A stretch of DNA of 64,000 nt from Hsuehochloa calcarea (GCA_036346395.1 CM070609.1:47502777-47566776); one strand, 5' to 3'; numbered from the stretch's first letter, positions 23,301 to 34,317 are shown. Program-made: numbers and translations. Notes: generated from the sequence alone by a model not told the origin.

Positions 23301-24859
23301 CTTTAGAATACTCATCACAAGGAATAAGGTACATGGACTTACACCATTTGCAAAACATATTTGCAAACTTAAGTCACATGCTACAAAGGTTATGCATGAG
23401 CCTCGGCTATTTGCAAAACACATTCGCAAATAAATAGCATCATGCCTAGATGAGCTAGAGCAAACACAGTGAGCTATCAACACATGACTAACTCAAACTA
23501 CTAGTTAAGACCCCTCTTAATAGTACGGCAACCTATACTAGCAACCCGGTTTTCCAACCAAACACCAAGACCGGTAAAAGACTAGGAACACATCCTTAGC
23601 CTAAGCTAGTCATACCTTTGCCTTGCATCTTCTTGAAGCTTGATGATGCACATCATCACTTCAAGTCCGGGTCATTAACTTGATAATCATCAACACATGA
23701 TGATCCTTTGCTTGACCTCCATCAACACATGATGGGTCTTCTCTTGTCTTGACGATCAACTCATGATCATCCCTTCTTCTTGATAAGCATCAACTCATGA
23801 TGCATCCTTTACACCAAGCTCTTGACTTTAATGTCATTGACACATGATGACATCCAAAGTCTTCATCACCCTGGAACATAACCTATTCATCCAACACATG
23901 AAAAATGTTAGTTCTATAATGTGATTACCATTAGTTACCACAACAAACCATTATCACATAATGGTGGGACAAGATACTTCAATCTTCCCCTCATTAGTAA
24001 TTAATGATAACCACTTCAATTACACATAAATTGAATGTAGATAAATATAACACAACATGATTATATACGAACTACACAAGTTACATATACTCACGACATG
24101 AGTATGTAAGAACTACACAAGTTCTATATACTCAACCGGATATGTTTTAAAGTAAAGATCTCAAATATATGTGAAAAACGAAATATGGATCAATACTAAT
24201 GAAACCACAAAATATAGAATAAGCTCCCCCTAAATGTATGCATACACAAATGTGTAATTAGATCATATGCACATATTCAAGTTAAACTTATGGTTGAGTT
24301 CATCCTATATTTTGCATCCGAGGAATGCAACATTAATATAAGAGTATAAGTCGAATGCTTACCTCGTTGAATTTTACCTTTATATCCAAATGAGACTACA
24401 CACTAGATATAACAATAGAATTGTTAGTCTCACAATCAGATTTGTCATTAATCACCATAACACTCTATTAACTAATAATGACGGGTCTAGATCTTTCAGC
24501 ACTTGAAATCCGAAACCTCTCTGAAAATTTCAAACGAATAGAACTTTTGATAGGAAGATCCAAAAATTATGAGACCAGGTGTACGAGAATCCCCTCTCTT
24601 GCCTACACCATCTATTTTTGGCCCAGCACAAAACTCCAATTTTTGCATTGGCTGGTCCGACCGCCACCTATGGTCGGTCGGATCGCCCTAACCGGTCGAT
24701 CGCTAGAGTGGCGGTCGATCACGCCGCCTGGCGGTCAGACCGCCATTAACCTGACAGAACTAAACCTTTGCCGAAAACGCGTTATTTGATAAACCTTTAA
24801 AGCCATTGCCAATTGTAACATCATCTTAAGATCATGAGCATATCCCCATGATATCCACA
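20317..24859 (-). mobile_element. Solo LTR of the Ret-F/G family, with a nested solo LTR
   Basis: Perfect duplications CATAG lie at 20312-20316 and 24860-24864. Read on the minus strand the LTR starts TGTGGATATC and ends CTTCGGTCCAGCA, as in Ret-F and Ret-G. Removing the nested LTR (21957-24498 plus one duplication) leaves about 2.0 kb. There is no primer site, purine tract or coding sequence, so it arose by recombination between two LTRs. It has the family's CGGTC-N-GACCG dyads (20525-20575, 21855-21930, 24655-24745) and the poly-G segment followed by TGAATAGG at 20340. Confidence 0.92.
21957..24498 (-). mobile_element. Solo LTR of a second family, inserted in the 20317-24859 LTR
   Basis: Perfect duplications GCACT lie at 21952-21956 and 24499-24503. 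The ends are TGTAAGATC and GATCTTTCA, which are near-inverted copies. The 2542-bp body has no primer site or protein domain. Read on the minus strand it would start TGAAAGATCTAGA. It contains GGGGGGTGAATAGG near its left end and at least eight CGGTC-N-GACCG-like dyads at 22800-23170, like the host LTR, although the rest of the sequence differs. Repeated phrases AAAACACATTTGC occur at 23215-23430. Confidence 0.88.
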
Positions 24860-24947
24860 CATAGCAAGTATCAAAAGAAATCAGCAGAAAGCATAGTAAA
24901 TGAATCAAAAGGTTCCAGCAGTATGCCTCATATATCCCACAGATAAC

Positions 24948-26275
24948 TGTAACATCCTAATTTTATGATGTTTAAAAATTCTTTTGAGTAGTTTAGCCCT
25001 TTGCACAACTCACCAAGTTTTATTTGATTTTTAATAAAGCTTAATATAGACTTTCAATAGCAAAATAATTTAATGTGAATAATCTAAACATCAATTAATT
25101 CTAAAAACTATTTTATTTGGGTTCTCTGTGCTTGGAAATATTTTCCAAATTTTTCTGAAATTTTTCCGAGTTCATCTGCTATTTTTATTTTTCTATTTGG
25201 ATTTACTGTAATTTCTAGAGTACCAAATCTATTTAAATCTCAGGAAATCCCCATGGGCGAAATCCCTTTGCTCCAGCCAATTCCTATTCACTTCCGGCCC
25301 AATCCCGCCCACAACCCATCCTCTCTCTCTCCCCGCGTGCGCGCTGTGTTGGATCCACCCGTTAGCCTCAGCATCGCCGTTTGCTATGCAAGCATGCCCG
25401 AGCCACCCTCGCTGACCTGTGGACCCCACCAAATCCCTGTTCTTCGTCTCCGAATTAGTTGAGATTTGGATTCCGCCGCCTCATGTGCCTCTTTGCGCGT
25501 GCGTGCTCCAGACTCTCCTAGGCCATCGCGTATAAAAGAGGGGTAGCCACTACTCCCCGCAACCCAAACCTAGCCGCCAAAGCTCGAAAGCTAAACCCTA
25601 GCCGCCAGGATAACTCGAAGAAGGAAAGCGCTGCCACCAACTCCAATGAGCTATTTCTCCGCCGCCAGAGCCGCTCGAGCTTCGTCACCACCGCCGTTGA
25701 GATCGCATAGCCTAAGCTTCACCCAGGATGCCTTGGTTCCACCGGAGCATCACCGAAACCCTAATCATGTTGAGCCCGAGATCTCTCCACTGCTGTAACC
25801 ACATCGCCGAGCAGCCCAATCGTCTCCTTACACCAGTGGGCAAACCATTGAGATCCCCGAAGCGCCCCCTACGCAATCCGCATCTCCACCGTCGATGAGG
25901 AGCTGTCGTTCGCCAGAACCCTTGGTTCTTGAGCCCTCGCCCCTGTTTAGTCACCGTGACACACCACCTTGCCTGCCACCTCGCCTTTGTGCTCGTGTGT
26001 CACCTACGTGGCATCCCAGTCAGCCCACATGTGAACTTTTTCAGCTCCGATATGTGCGCACACATCCATGCTGATGTTTCCCTTCATTGGGATGTTCAAA
26101 TTCGGTATAACTTTTCTGAAGGTTCCATACTCGTGTCAAGTCTCAACTGGCTCCCCTTCTGCTTCTAGGGAACTTCGATGATCCGCTATGTCAAGTTCTT
26201 CTTATCCTTTTTCACCAGGCATCCGTGGTTACTTCGAATTCGAGGGGCCGGAGTTCTTGTCCTTTCTGAGGCCTT
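24948..26275 (+). mobile_element. Ty3/gypsy-type LTR, truncated
   Basis: The stretch starts TGTAACATCCTAATTTTA, a start typical of grass gypsy LTRs. It has a clear promoter-like TATA (GTATAAAAG near 25530), followed by pyrimidine-rich leader and AACCCTAGCCGCC phrases. No right terminus is found; it runs into copia coding remnant near 26280. A small open frame at 25929-26168 is not convincing. The family is inferred from style. Confidence 0.55.
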
Positions 26276-26279
26276 AGAA

Positions 26280-26474
26280 CGAGATTAGGGATACCTTCAT
26301 GGTATTTTAACCCTCTCCGGGGCATTGCGTGCATGCATTTGCGACTTGGTCATGCTCTTCAAATCACTAAAGTGGTCAGGCAGTTGATTCGCTAATGCTT
26401 GCAAATTAATTATCTTCTGAACTTCAATTATCTTTTGGACTTCTCTATTTTCTTCACTAGTGCACGGGTCATGG
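26280..26474 (-). pseudogene. Copia-J linker segment left of element K
   Basis: On the minus strand the bases read VHDPCTSEENREVQKII, then LANQLPDHFSDLKSMTKS, then NAPERVKIP. These are the conserved linker phrases between copia integrase and reverse transcriptase. The first residues repeat the end of the right-hand copia segment (HDPRTSE at 30311-30333). Confidence 0.75.
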
Positions 26475-27144
26475 ACTTCTTTATTTTCTTGTTAGACGAA
26501 GAAAATGTGCTAGACGAAGAAAACAACGTATATGTATGGTATATGTATGAATCAATTATTGTATTCTTCTTGTTGTTCTGCACATTCGATAGCTCAAAAT
26601 CATATTTCAAATTGCCCAACTGACTAATATGATAAAATTTAACCTTCACAACATCAAAATCAACTAAAGTCGGTGAAAACCAATTGATACCATTCCATGA
26701 TTTAACTGCGTTACTCTGATTAGTTATACATTTAAGAGATAAACAAGTAGGCATCATGTTGCATTCTAAACAATAGACACTTGTTTTTAAACCCATCTTA
26801 AAGATATCATGACATTGCTCAATAGATGGTTTGCGTAAAACATGTGATTGTAAATCAACAAGATTATCATAGGTAATGTATATTTGATAAACTTGAAACA
26901 TGTTGTCTACACCAACATCACCAATCAAATTGAATTTATATGTGTGTATGTAGCTATTTACTAGTGATCTTAAGTGTGAAATTTCAATAACCTTCTTAAT
27001 CACACTAGATACATGTTTAGGACTATCGAATATGATATAACACAAAGAATTATTAATGTGTATTCTACTAAGAACTTCTTTTTGAGTAATCAATTTCACA
27101 TTATGCAAATTAAGCATATCAAATTTAGAACGTGGAATCATCAA
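26428..27144 (-). CDS. Unrecognised 238-codon open frame inside element K
   Basis: The frame is open for 238 codons in AT-rich DNA and starts MMIPRSKFDMLNLHNVK. A CXXC-like pair (YCLECNMMPTC) lies near residues 130-140, and a serine-rich tail is followed by SMTRALVKKIEK. The ending resembles the TRARA-type basic phrases seen near the C-terminus of some plant gypsy polyproteins, but that is weak. Upstream in the same orientation lies gypsy-type gag, so it may be a later part of the same element. I do not recognise a domain and assign no function. Confidence 0.35.
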   Translation of the reverse strand: MMIPRSKFDMLNLHNVKLITQKEVLSRIHINNSLCYIIFDSPKHVSSVIKKVIEISHLRSLVNSYIHTYKFNLIGDVGVDNMFQVYQIYITYDNLVDLQSHVLRKPSIEQCHDIFKMGLKTSVYCLECNMMPTCLSLKCITNQSNAVKSWNGINWFSPTLVDFDVVKVKFYHISQLGNLKYDFELSNVQNNKKNTIIDSYIYHTYTLFSSSSTFSSSNKKIKKSMTRALVKKIEKSKR

Positions 27145-27699
27145 ATGAATAATGGAGTTCTCGGTTTACGCGACCTTGTTTTCATAAACGACCAATTCAA
27201 GACAAATAGTGTTACCTTGATCTTTGGTATTCCTCTCCATCCATGGTTAGCTCTTTATCTTTCTCTTCCAATGGTGAGGGCTCTTGAATCTCCAACTCCT
27301 TATTTGCTTGGTCCACTGCAGAATGTGGGATACAACACTAGAAATAGAGGGTAAGTTGTTAGGTTCAAAATAATCTTATTTATCCTATCATCTATCTCTC
27401 CCTTTTCTTTTGGTGTATCTCTCACACTCTCAATTGGGATGCTCTCAACCTCGCGTATGGTGGACTCACACACTCACTCTTTTATCACTCTCACTCAATT
27501 TGGCTATGTGGCTCTCATTCTCACATGGGTTTTGATACATCTCATCCTTGTAAGACCGTAGGCGGCAAGGGCACAACTACCACCAACCACGACCTCCTCA
27601 CGTGTTGCGGGTTGTGACAGGCAACACTACTCATCACCTCGGTCGAAGAAAATTCCGATGCTCGATCTTCTTCTCAAGTGACACACCGTGGATGAATTA

Positions 27700-28251
27700 G
27701 AACTAAAGAGCCAGCAGATTTAATTGATGTGCTTGAATGTGTTTAAGTCTCTTTTACGCCTTCATAGCAAATTTCACAAGATCTTGCGGACTACGAAAAT
27801 ATTCATCTTGAAGTGCAAAGAACGATCCGATAATTCAAGCTCGCTTTGAAGTATGTCTTTTCTTGATATGGACTAGTGATATTGGCACGGCGCATTGCAT
27901 GATTCAACTCAATATAGTAATCTTTGACAACTTTGCATCCTTGTTTAATGCTCTCCACGTGTCGTAGTAGTTCCCGCTCATAATAGGATGGAACAAATTC
28001 TCTTCTCATGATGCTTTTAAATGCACCCAAGATGTAATAAATCGTTTTCCACCTAGTTGTTGCCACCAACTAAAGGCATAGTCCGTAAAAACAAAGTGGC
28101 CACTCTTACTTCCTTGGCTTCGATTGAACTTATGGGATTCAAGCTCGAACTCCATGTCTTGTACCCACTCAAGATACTCCTCCGGATCATTACTACCATA
28201 GAAGGGAAGATCATTATACTCGCGATCCGCCATTGTTAGCAAACAAAGCAA
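27700..28251 (-). pseudogene. Gypsy-type gag of element K, frameshifted
   Basis: Translation starts MADREYNDLPFYGSNDPEEYL at 28251, continues with FTDYAFSWWQQLG, and after a frame change reads RWKTIYYILGAFKSIMRREFVP and YYIELNHAMRRANI. Phrases of this kind (DPEEYLEW..., W..LK..MR.RFVP.YY) mark the retrotransposon gag domain of plant gypsy elements, which packages element RNA. A frame change near 28010-28065 splits it. Confidence 0.75.
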
Positions 28252-28785
28252 AGAATATGTATGTAGGTGTATGTGGATATGTAGAGGTCACTCAACTCAC
28301 AATCCTAACAAGGTGAAGTTTCTTTACCGTTCCAAAAGGAATTAAGATCAACAATACTTACACTTCAGGGCAGCAGGAACCACAAGGTGATGTGTGAGCG
28401 AATTTCAAGAGCAAGTCAAAGCACGACAACGGGTGTTTTGTGGAGTTTGGTATGGATACCTACTTAATTTGAAAATTCTAGGTATTGTAAGGCTAAGTAA
28501 ATATCCAAACTAGAATTCAATGCCTAGTTGCCGATCACAAAGATATAAGTGAAAATCAAAGCAACTCACACGCAAAGATATTGGAACTTAGTGCAATCAA
28601 GGAATGAGCTATGTAAGATATAAGTGAAGAACAAAATAGCTCGTATTGCATAAGTTTTAGAAAGACGCTAGCTAGTTGCAAATAATGAAACTAGGGCACA
28701 AGATTGCATAAAATATTGATATTCTAACAATTGAACCAAGAATGAGTGGGGATTTTCGCTCAAGTTTATGGTTCGGCTATGCGCT

Positions 28786-28858
28786 TCCTTTTTCCTTTTC
28801 TCTTTTCTCTTTTCTTTTTTTTTCTTCTCTTCTTTCTTTTATTTTTCTTTTTTTTGAA
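28786..28858. repeat. Polypyrimidine tract
   Basis: About 70 bases of nearly pure C/T on the plus strand (TTCCTTTTCTC-type runs) lie in the leader of element K between LTR and gag. On the transcribed minus strand this is a long purine run. Confidence 0.8.
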
Positions 28859-29273
28859 CTATTGCCAAAATTCTTGTTCTACCAAAAATGAGCAAAAAAT
28901 CTTTCCCACCTTTTGATCTTTGAACAATTGCAAGAACACAAATATTAATATGCAGCCCGAAGCAACGATTTAGCTAGTCTTCAATAGGTTCAAAGTATTC
29001 GCAAAGGATTGAAAGGTTCACAAAGGATAAATTGGTTACTCACTTTTTTTTTGGTGTTTTTTTATAGACACGACTAAAAAAATCAAACTAGGCTCAAATA
29101 AAAGCAACGCAAAAGAATTCAAGATCAGCAAACTAAACTTGATTCTAATGGACAAAAACTTAACAAAACTCACTAGAATAACAAATTAAATACTACGGCT
29201 GAATTTTTTTTTGTATGGCTTTTTCGTGAATGGGAAAAAAAGATAACTGGATAAAGATCCTACCGAGTCAACG

Positions 29274-29287
29274 GAGCTCTGATACCA
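29274..29287 (-). promoter_or_regulatory. Element K primer binding site
   Basis: On the minus strand TGGTATCAGAGCTC lies two bases inside the LTR end at 29290. It is the initiator-Met tRNA type. Confidence 0.82.
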
Positions 29288-29289
29288 CC

Positions 29290-30310
29290 TGATGCGGGGT
29301 GCCCGATCTTCTCGACGTAGAACCTCTTGATAACTTGTGTATCCTGACGAACCACCAGCTGATCCCCCGCGCCAATGCACGGACTTGCAACTCTATGGAA
29401 ATTCGCCCAAACACACACTTGATTGGATCCTCGCTGACCACAAGCGAAGATCGTCGAACCCTCAATTCCAGCGGAAAAGCAAGAACGACCCTTATTCTCA
29501 ATGCACAATTCCTCTGTTTTGGCTTTAAGCACAACAGGAGAATCAAGCAAAAGCTTTGAAATTATATTAAACGTGGTCTGAGGTTACAATGGGGGTCTAC
29601 CCCTCTATATATAGTGCTCCTACTCCTCCTCATGGCTGGCCAAGAGGCCCTACTCCTATTCTAATTCGGATTTGGAGACCTACTCCAATTCCGACACATT
29701 CCAAAACAGAAAAGGAAACTCTGATTTTACAACCGTCACATTGATTCGATCATATCTTTTGATCCAGAAGGAATTTCGGAGTGAGGGAGGATCCGTTGGA
29801 TCGGGCTTGAAGTTAGCTTTCCAACAAGCCCAAGAACACTCGAATCGGACTCCGTTTGTAAAAGTTATGGCCGTTTTAATCCGGACTGTCCTGCTGATTC
29901 CGAATCCGAATTTGAGGCTGATTCCGAATCCGAATTGAATTATGAGTTGATTCCGAATTTGAATTTGGTTGGGCTTGTGGAAGTTTCGAATTTGACTTGG
30001 ATTCTTGGACTTCTCTTCCCTTGCTTGTCCCCACGAGCTTCTCCTCCATTGTGATGACCTTTCTTCAAGAACAACCTCATATCCTTCATCTCCGTTCATT
30101 ATTGAATCTTCCAATCTGAGCACAAGCAAAACACTAGTTTTAGGTAGTATGAAATTCTCAACTAATTTAAAAGTAAATTCAGTGAACGGATTCACCTGTT
30201 GGATAAGCTTCTCTTGTTTTTCAACTCTCTTAGTAAGCTCATGTTGTTCTGATGTATTTAATGAATTGAAAACATTATATGAAACAACGTAGCTAAGGAT
30301 GTCCGCATCA
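29290..30310 (-). repeat. Element K 5' LTR
   Basis: The 1021-bp LTR has ends TGATGCGG and CCGCATCA when read on the minus strand. It contains TATATATAGAGG near 29600, a plausible TATA box. It also contains tandem GATTCGGAATC-like phrases at 29895-29960. A copia open frame runs from 30744 into this LTR without a stop down to 29680, which is fortuitous. Confidence 0.78.
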
Positions 30311-31282
30311 TCTTCACTAGTGCGCGGGTCATGTACATGGATTTCAATTATCTTATGGACTTCAATGATTTCCCGATATTTTTCATCAAGGGGTTGATTT
30401 CCCCTTAATGACGGGAAACAATTCTCATCAAATGTGCTATCAGCGAAGCGAGCTGCATGTAAATCTCTAGTTTTAGGGTCCAAATACCTGATTATGGATG
30501 TTATCTCGTAACCAACATATATTCCAGACTTTTGGAGAGAGCCCATTGCAGTTCGCTGCGATGGCGGTATAGGTATATAAACCTTGCAACCACATATATG
30601 AAGATGAGAAATTTTTGGTGCTAACCCTTGCGCTAGTTGCATATGTGAATTTATGTTATATGCTGGTGGTCTAAAATTGATGATAGTTGCTGCATGTAGG
30701 ACTACGTGTCCCCAATATTTAGTTGGTAAATTACAATTTTGCAAAAGTCTGCTAGTCCATTCTGGGTGTGGACATGCGGTATAGAATACTCAACTTTAAT
30801 TCATATTTCCATGCAATAATCAACAAATGCATTTGAAGTAAGTTCTCCAGCATTGTTCATTCTGATGGACTTCACATGATGATCAGAGAAATTATTTTCA
30901 ATTCTAATTATCTGCGAGATTAACTTTGCAAAAGCGTGGTTTCTCGTTGACAATAAACATACGTGGCAAAAGCATCAATGAGCACTATAAAAATACCTAA
31001 ATGATCATGACAGGGGCTGCATAGGACAACAAATGTCTCTCTAGATACGGTCCATGATTGCAGGGATTTTATTCTTTACTTTCAGAGTAGAAGGTCTCGT
31101 AATTAGTTTTCCGGTGGCACATGCGGGGCACACAAAATCTTTTGATCGGAAAATTCTTTACATTGATATTATGTCCTTGAGAATTAGTAATTATATTTCT
31201 CATCATCCTAAAACCTAGGTGGCCTAATATATTATGCCAGAGATAGAAAAGTTCAGAGTTCCTAAATACTGTCTTCCACGGT
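30311..31282 (-). pseudogene. Copia-J integrase region
   Basis: The pre-integrase pattern LWHNILGHLGFRMMRNII is at 31240-31190. The end of integrase reads MQNCNLPTKYWGHVVLHAATI, then LHICGCKVYIPIPPSQRTAMG, then GIYVGYEITSIIRYLDPKT (30744-30480). These are conserved copia integrase phrases. The middle (30750-31060) has shifts and stops. Copia sequence begins abruptly near 31282 after a GC-rich block. Confidence 0.85.
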
Positions 31283-31890
31283 GCGAGGCGGCTGGCGCGA
31301 TGCAAGGAGGCTGCAAGCCGGGGAAAGCACGGGGTGGTCGGTGCAGGCGCGATGGAGGCAGCTCATGTGGGAGGTCCTCGTCGCGGCGCCTCTGCGGGAG
31401 GTCTGAACCGGCGGCGTGGCTCCAGGCTGGGGTGGCGTGGCTCTAGGGGGAAGCTCGTGCGGGGGCAGCGCGGCCGACGGAGATGCGGCTCGTGCCAGCG
31501 GTGGCTCCAGGCCATGGAGGACCCATTCAGGGCGGCTCCGGCTTCAAACGGCGGTGCCGACCGGAGGTGGTGCGGCACCGGCGCTACCCACCCCCTTCCT
31601 TCCTTCTTTTTCTCTTTGCTTCGGGTGCCGCGGAGTCGGCGGCTACAGCCGTGGCGTGCGTCGCGGTGTGGTCTGTTGGCCGGCGGGCACGGCAAGGTCG
31701 GCATTGCAGCCGACGGACGCCGCCGTTCTTTTTCCCCTTTTTTCTTCTTTTGGGCGGCGAATGGTAATGTGACGCGGTGCCGAACAAGAGCGCTATAGGC
31801 GCGGCGGCGGGAGGCACGGCGCGCGGCGCCGCCCGTGCGGAGGCCGACGGCAAGTCGGCGGCGGCGAGGCCGTACAGGGCCGTCGGCGCC
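31283..31890. other. GC-rich block of unknown origin in Copia-J
   Basis: About 600 bases of very GC-rich DNA separate the copia leader from integrase where gag and protease would be expected. Open frames exist on both strands (for example 31363-31929, minus, arginine- and proline-rich), as expected for such composition. I see no domain. It may be host DNA captured by the element. Confidence 0.45.
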
Positions 31891-32239
31891 CTTTTTCATT
31901 TTGTACTGTTCATGGCAATTACTGTTCACGACAATTACTGTTCATACAATCCACCGATCGGCTTGGCCGGTGACTTCAAGTCAGCTCGCCGTAGATTAGA
32001 ACGTATTTGCAATCCACAGTGCAATCATCATTTACTCTTTCATGCAATCTACCGATCGACATTATGCCGGCGACTTCAAGACGGCTCGCGGTACATTAGG
32101 GTGGATTTGCACCGTAGGAAAAAACAATATAGAAAGCAACAATTGCGAAATTTAAAGAGATCTAGAAAAATGATTCGATGTATGAGCGTCGTTCTTCGTT
32201 GGTTACATTTCGATCCGAGGTGAGTCGATCGTGCTGATA

Positions 32240-32515
32240 ACGTGGCGAGGAATAGTCGCTGGCGAGTCCAGTCCGAACAATTATTTTGTTGACAAACTCA
32301 GAATCGTAAGAACAATACAAGAACATAAGAACAGAATAATAGATTGAACACAGAGATGTAGGAGACTTCTTGCTTTATTGCTCTTCAAGCAATTAGTATT
32401 TTGTAATAAATAATACTCCTATTTATAGACTAAAGATCTTACTATAGTTTTGAATAAGGTGTTTATACATACACCGACTGTTGGACTAAGTCTATAGTTT
32501 TCCAACGGAACTTTT
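32240..32515 (-). repeat. Copia-J 5' LTR region (boundaries approximate)
   Basis: On the minus strand the order is a TATAAATAGGAGTATT box, a pyrimidine-rich stretch with TTCTTATGTTCTTG phrases, and then TTATCAGCACG, a primer-site motif used by some grass copia elements. Clear TG..CA ends were not found. Confidence 0.5.
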
Positions 32516-32799
32516 CCAGTGCTGACGCCTCCCCCTATCTGCATGCATGCATGGCGGTGCGTGGGGATCAAGGAGAGATCGAGTGAAATTCACGCAACTT
32601 TGGAAGAAATCCGATTGCTTTGCAGCTTGGCTTCCTATAAATCATGAGTTATTAATTTATGTGCCAAGAAAAGCGAATTTGGAATACTTCCTTCCAATCC
32701 GAGTTCATCAAGATAAGGAAGACAAGGAGCTCTTTGGTTGCGCTCAACTGTCGTGCTCATCATCACAGTTCAATCTATCGAGATCGGGTGGTGAAGCTT

Positions 32800-33070
32800 T
32801 TTGGATTTTTTTAATAATACATATTAAAATAGAATTACATAAATAAATACATATTTAATAAATTTACAATAAGAGCTTTTATCACTAGTTTAATTGGCGA
32901 CAAACCTCTATCACGATTTGGACTGGTGATAGGAACTCTATCGCCAGCAAAACATAAATGTCTCTATAGTCATTTGGGATGACGACAGAGATCAAATCGT
33001 CACTTGAAATGGCAATAAGTTCTTGTCGCCAATTCAAATGGCGATAGGAGTTGATTTTTCTTTTGTTTTG
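32800..33070 (-). repeat. Repeat-rich DNA with GGCGAC/GGCGATAGG phrases
   Basis: AT-rich DNA is followed by several variants of TGTCGCCAATTCAAATGGCGATAG. The same family of phrases, in the opposite orientation and with the same TTAAATRTGTATTTATTTTTGTA flank, occurs at 60100-60200 and 61200-61330. It looks like the end of a DNA transposon, class not settled. Confidence 0.5.
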
Positions 33071-33463
33071 CATAGAATGGAACTTCAAATTTTACAGGGT
33101 TTGACTCAAATTTTTTTGGTAATATATTTAAGTGTGTGCCCAACCGATTATTTTTGAAAAAGAGAACAAAATATTAAATAGAGAATAATTTAGGATTTAA
33201 ATTTAGAAGATGGGATTTTAACTACGACAGTAAGACTATGTAATGTACTTGTGAATTACATGGCACACACGGTTTGGTTACGTGCATTACAAACGACAGC
33301 GTGCACGAATCAACAACCTGATCTACACCTAGGATACATATGCGCCTTTTGAAATCAGAAAAACTAGTGGATGGGAATGAAGTCGGTCTTGACAGCCCTT
33401 CGACGCCTTCCCTTTGTCTACTGCAAACCCGAGGGCATGGCCAGTCCTGAAGGGAACCCACCA

Positions 33464-34010
33464 CTAGGCTTCGAAGATCACCTCGGGATTAAGTACCTGC
33501 TTAGAAGGAGCATCGACAGCTCGGCCAGCCCCCGATGGGACAATCGGTGCTTTCCCCTTGTCTCCTACAGACCGCAAGCACGACCAGTCCCGAAGGCAGT
33601 CCTGTACCGCGAGACGGGTTGGAAGATCGAAAGATGTTAGCAAAATGTAAGGCCAAATCAATAATAAGGATGCAAATTGAGCATAACTTACATCTTCGAT
33701 TTGAAGTGCGCTCGGGCGACGGGGAGTGCTAGGACGGCCGCCGGTCTCAATAGCAGCGGCCTTCCCCTTATCTGCTGTGCGTTTGGCTCGGCCGTCCTCA
33801 GCTTGTTGTTCGGCGCACTTGAGCTCCATCACCGCGTTTCCCTTGTCTTCCTTGCTCTCAGGGACGTAAGGTTTCCGGCGCTTGTATTGCTCGGGTGGCA
33901 GCGCGCAGTGGAACATGTACTTCTGCTCGATGAACACCATGTCATACTTGTCTGAGCCGTCGATCCATTGGAAGAAAAAGCAGCACTCCTCCGACTTATG
34001 AACAGATGAA
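33464..34010 (-). pseudogene. GRF-type zinc finger-like fragment in transposon DNA
   Basis: The minus strand reads SEECCFFFQWIDGSDKYD (about 34003-33940), then from 33940 MVFIEQKYMFHCALPPEQYK and a lysine/glutamate-rich stretch. The CFFFQWID core is typical of GRF zinc fingers found in plant transposon-associated proteins. No N-terminal cysteine/histidine pair is visible, so the finger is partial. Downstream, proline-serine phrases with DKGKA occur at least twice (33740-33380), suggesting a degenerate internal repeat. No start or complete exon is defined. Confidence 0.5.
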
Positions 34011-34317
34011 GTCAGCGATACGTGGATTGCAATGTAAAATGTGAAAAATTAAAAAATTTGCTCGAAGAGACTCCGAACGGTGGGTGCTGCCGGTGACTGG
34101 GAAGGCAATTGGGAAGGCGACTGCAGCTCCCCCTCCTTCCTTCCTTCCACGATGGTTTCCTTTTCTGATCTCCCATGGATTCACCCTCATTGGATGTGGA
34201 TTGGGATGTCTATGAAGGTTTTTTGTTTGCAAACTTCATCCTCCAACGATATGATTCCTCAGTGGCGTCGAGAGGTGCAATTATGGAAACAGGAACATGA
34301 AAATGAGTTGACCTTAA

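Larger units (their letters stand above)
26475..30310 (-). mobile_element. Element K: minus-strand LTR element with gypsy-type gag, inserted in Copia-J
   Basis: The right LTR (29290-30310) has perfect 8-bp inverted ends: reversed, it starts TGATGCGG and ends CCGCATCA. It is followed on the minus strand by a primer site TGGTATCAGAGCTCC (29274-29287). Gag remnants lie at 28251-27700. No second LTR is seen at the left; instead Copia-J sequence reappears at 26474, with a 23-base near-copy of the right flank. The element is therefore incomplete, or was joined by recombination. Confidence 0.65.
26280..32515 (-). mobile_element. Copia-J: minus-strand Ty1/copia remnant, split by LTR element K
   Basis: From right to left: a copia-type LTR region (about 32240-32510) with a TATAAATAGGAG box near 32405-32430; a primer-site-like TTATCAGCACG (minus strand, 32234-32244); leader 31900-32230; an unassigned GC-rich block; integrase coding 31282-30311; and after element K, more copia coding 26474-26280. 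The last segment reads REVQKIIEVQKIINLQALANQ in the integrase to reverse-transcriptase linker and ends at RNAPERVKIP. Reverse transcriptase and RNase H are absent. Gag and protease are also missing, so this is a multiply rearranged relic. Confidence 0.7.

Noticed and set aside
29680..30744. 354-codon frame from copia integrase through the element K LTR
   Set aside because: The first half is copia integrase but the frame then runs by chance through the K LTR, whose ends are defined by the inverted TGATGCGG/CCGCATCA. It is not one protein.
31363..31929. 188-codon minus-strand proline/arginine-rich frame
   Set aside because: The GC-rich block is open in several frames on both strands. No motif favours one, so it is listed only as an unassigned block.
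32884..33369. Possible CACTA element from CACTAGTTT (32884) to AAACTAGTG (33369)
   Set aside because: Inverted ends are only about 9 bp and the 3-bp flanks (TAT and GAT) do not match. Such short matches occur by chance.
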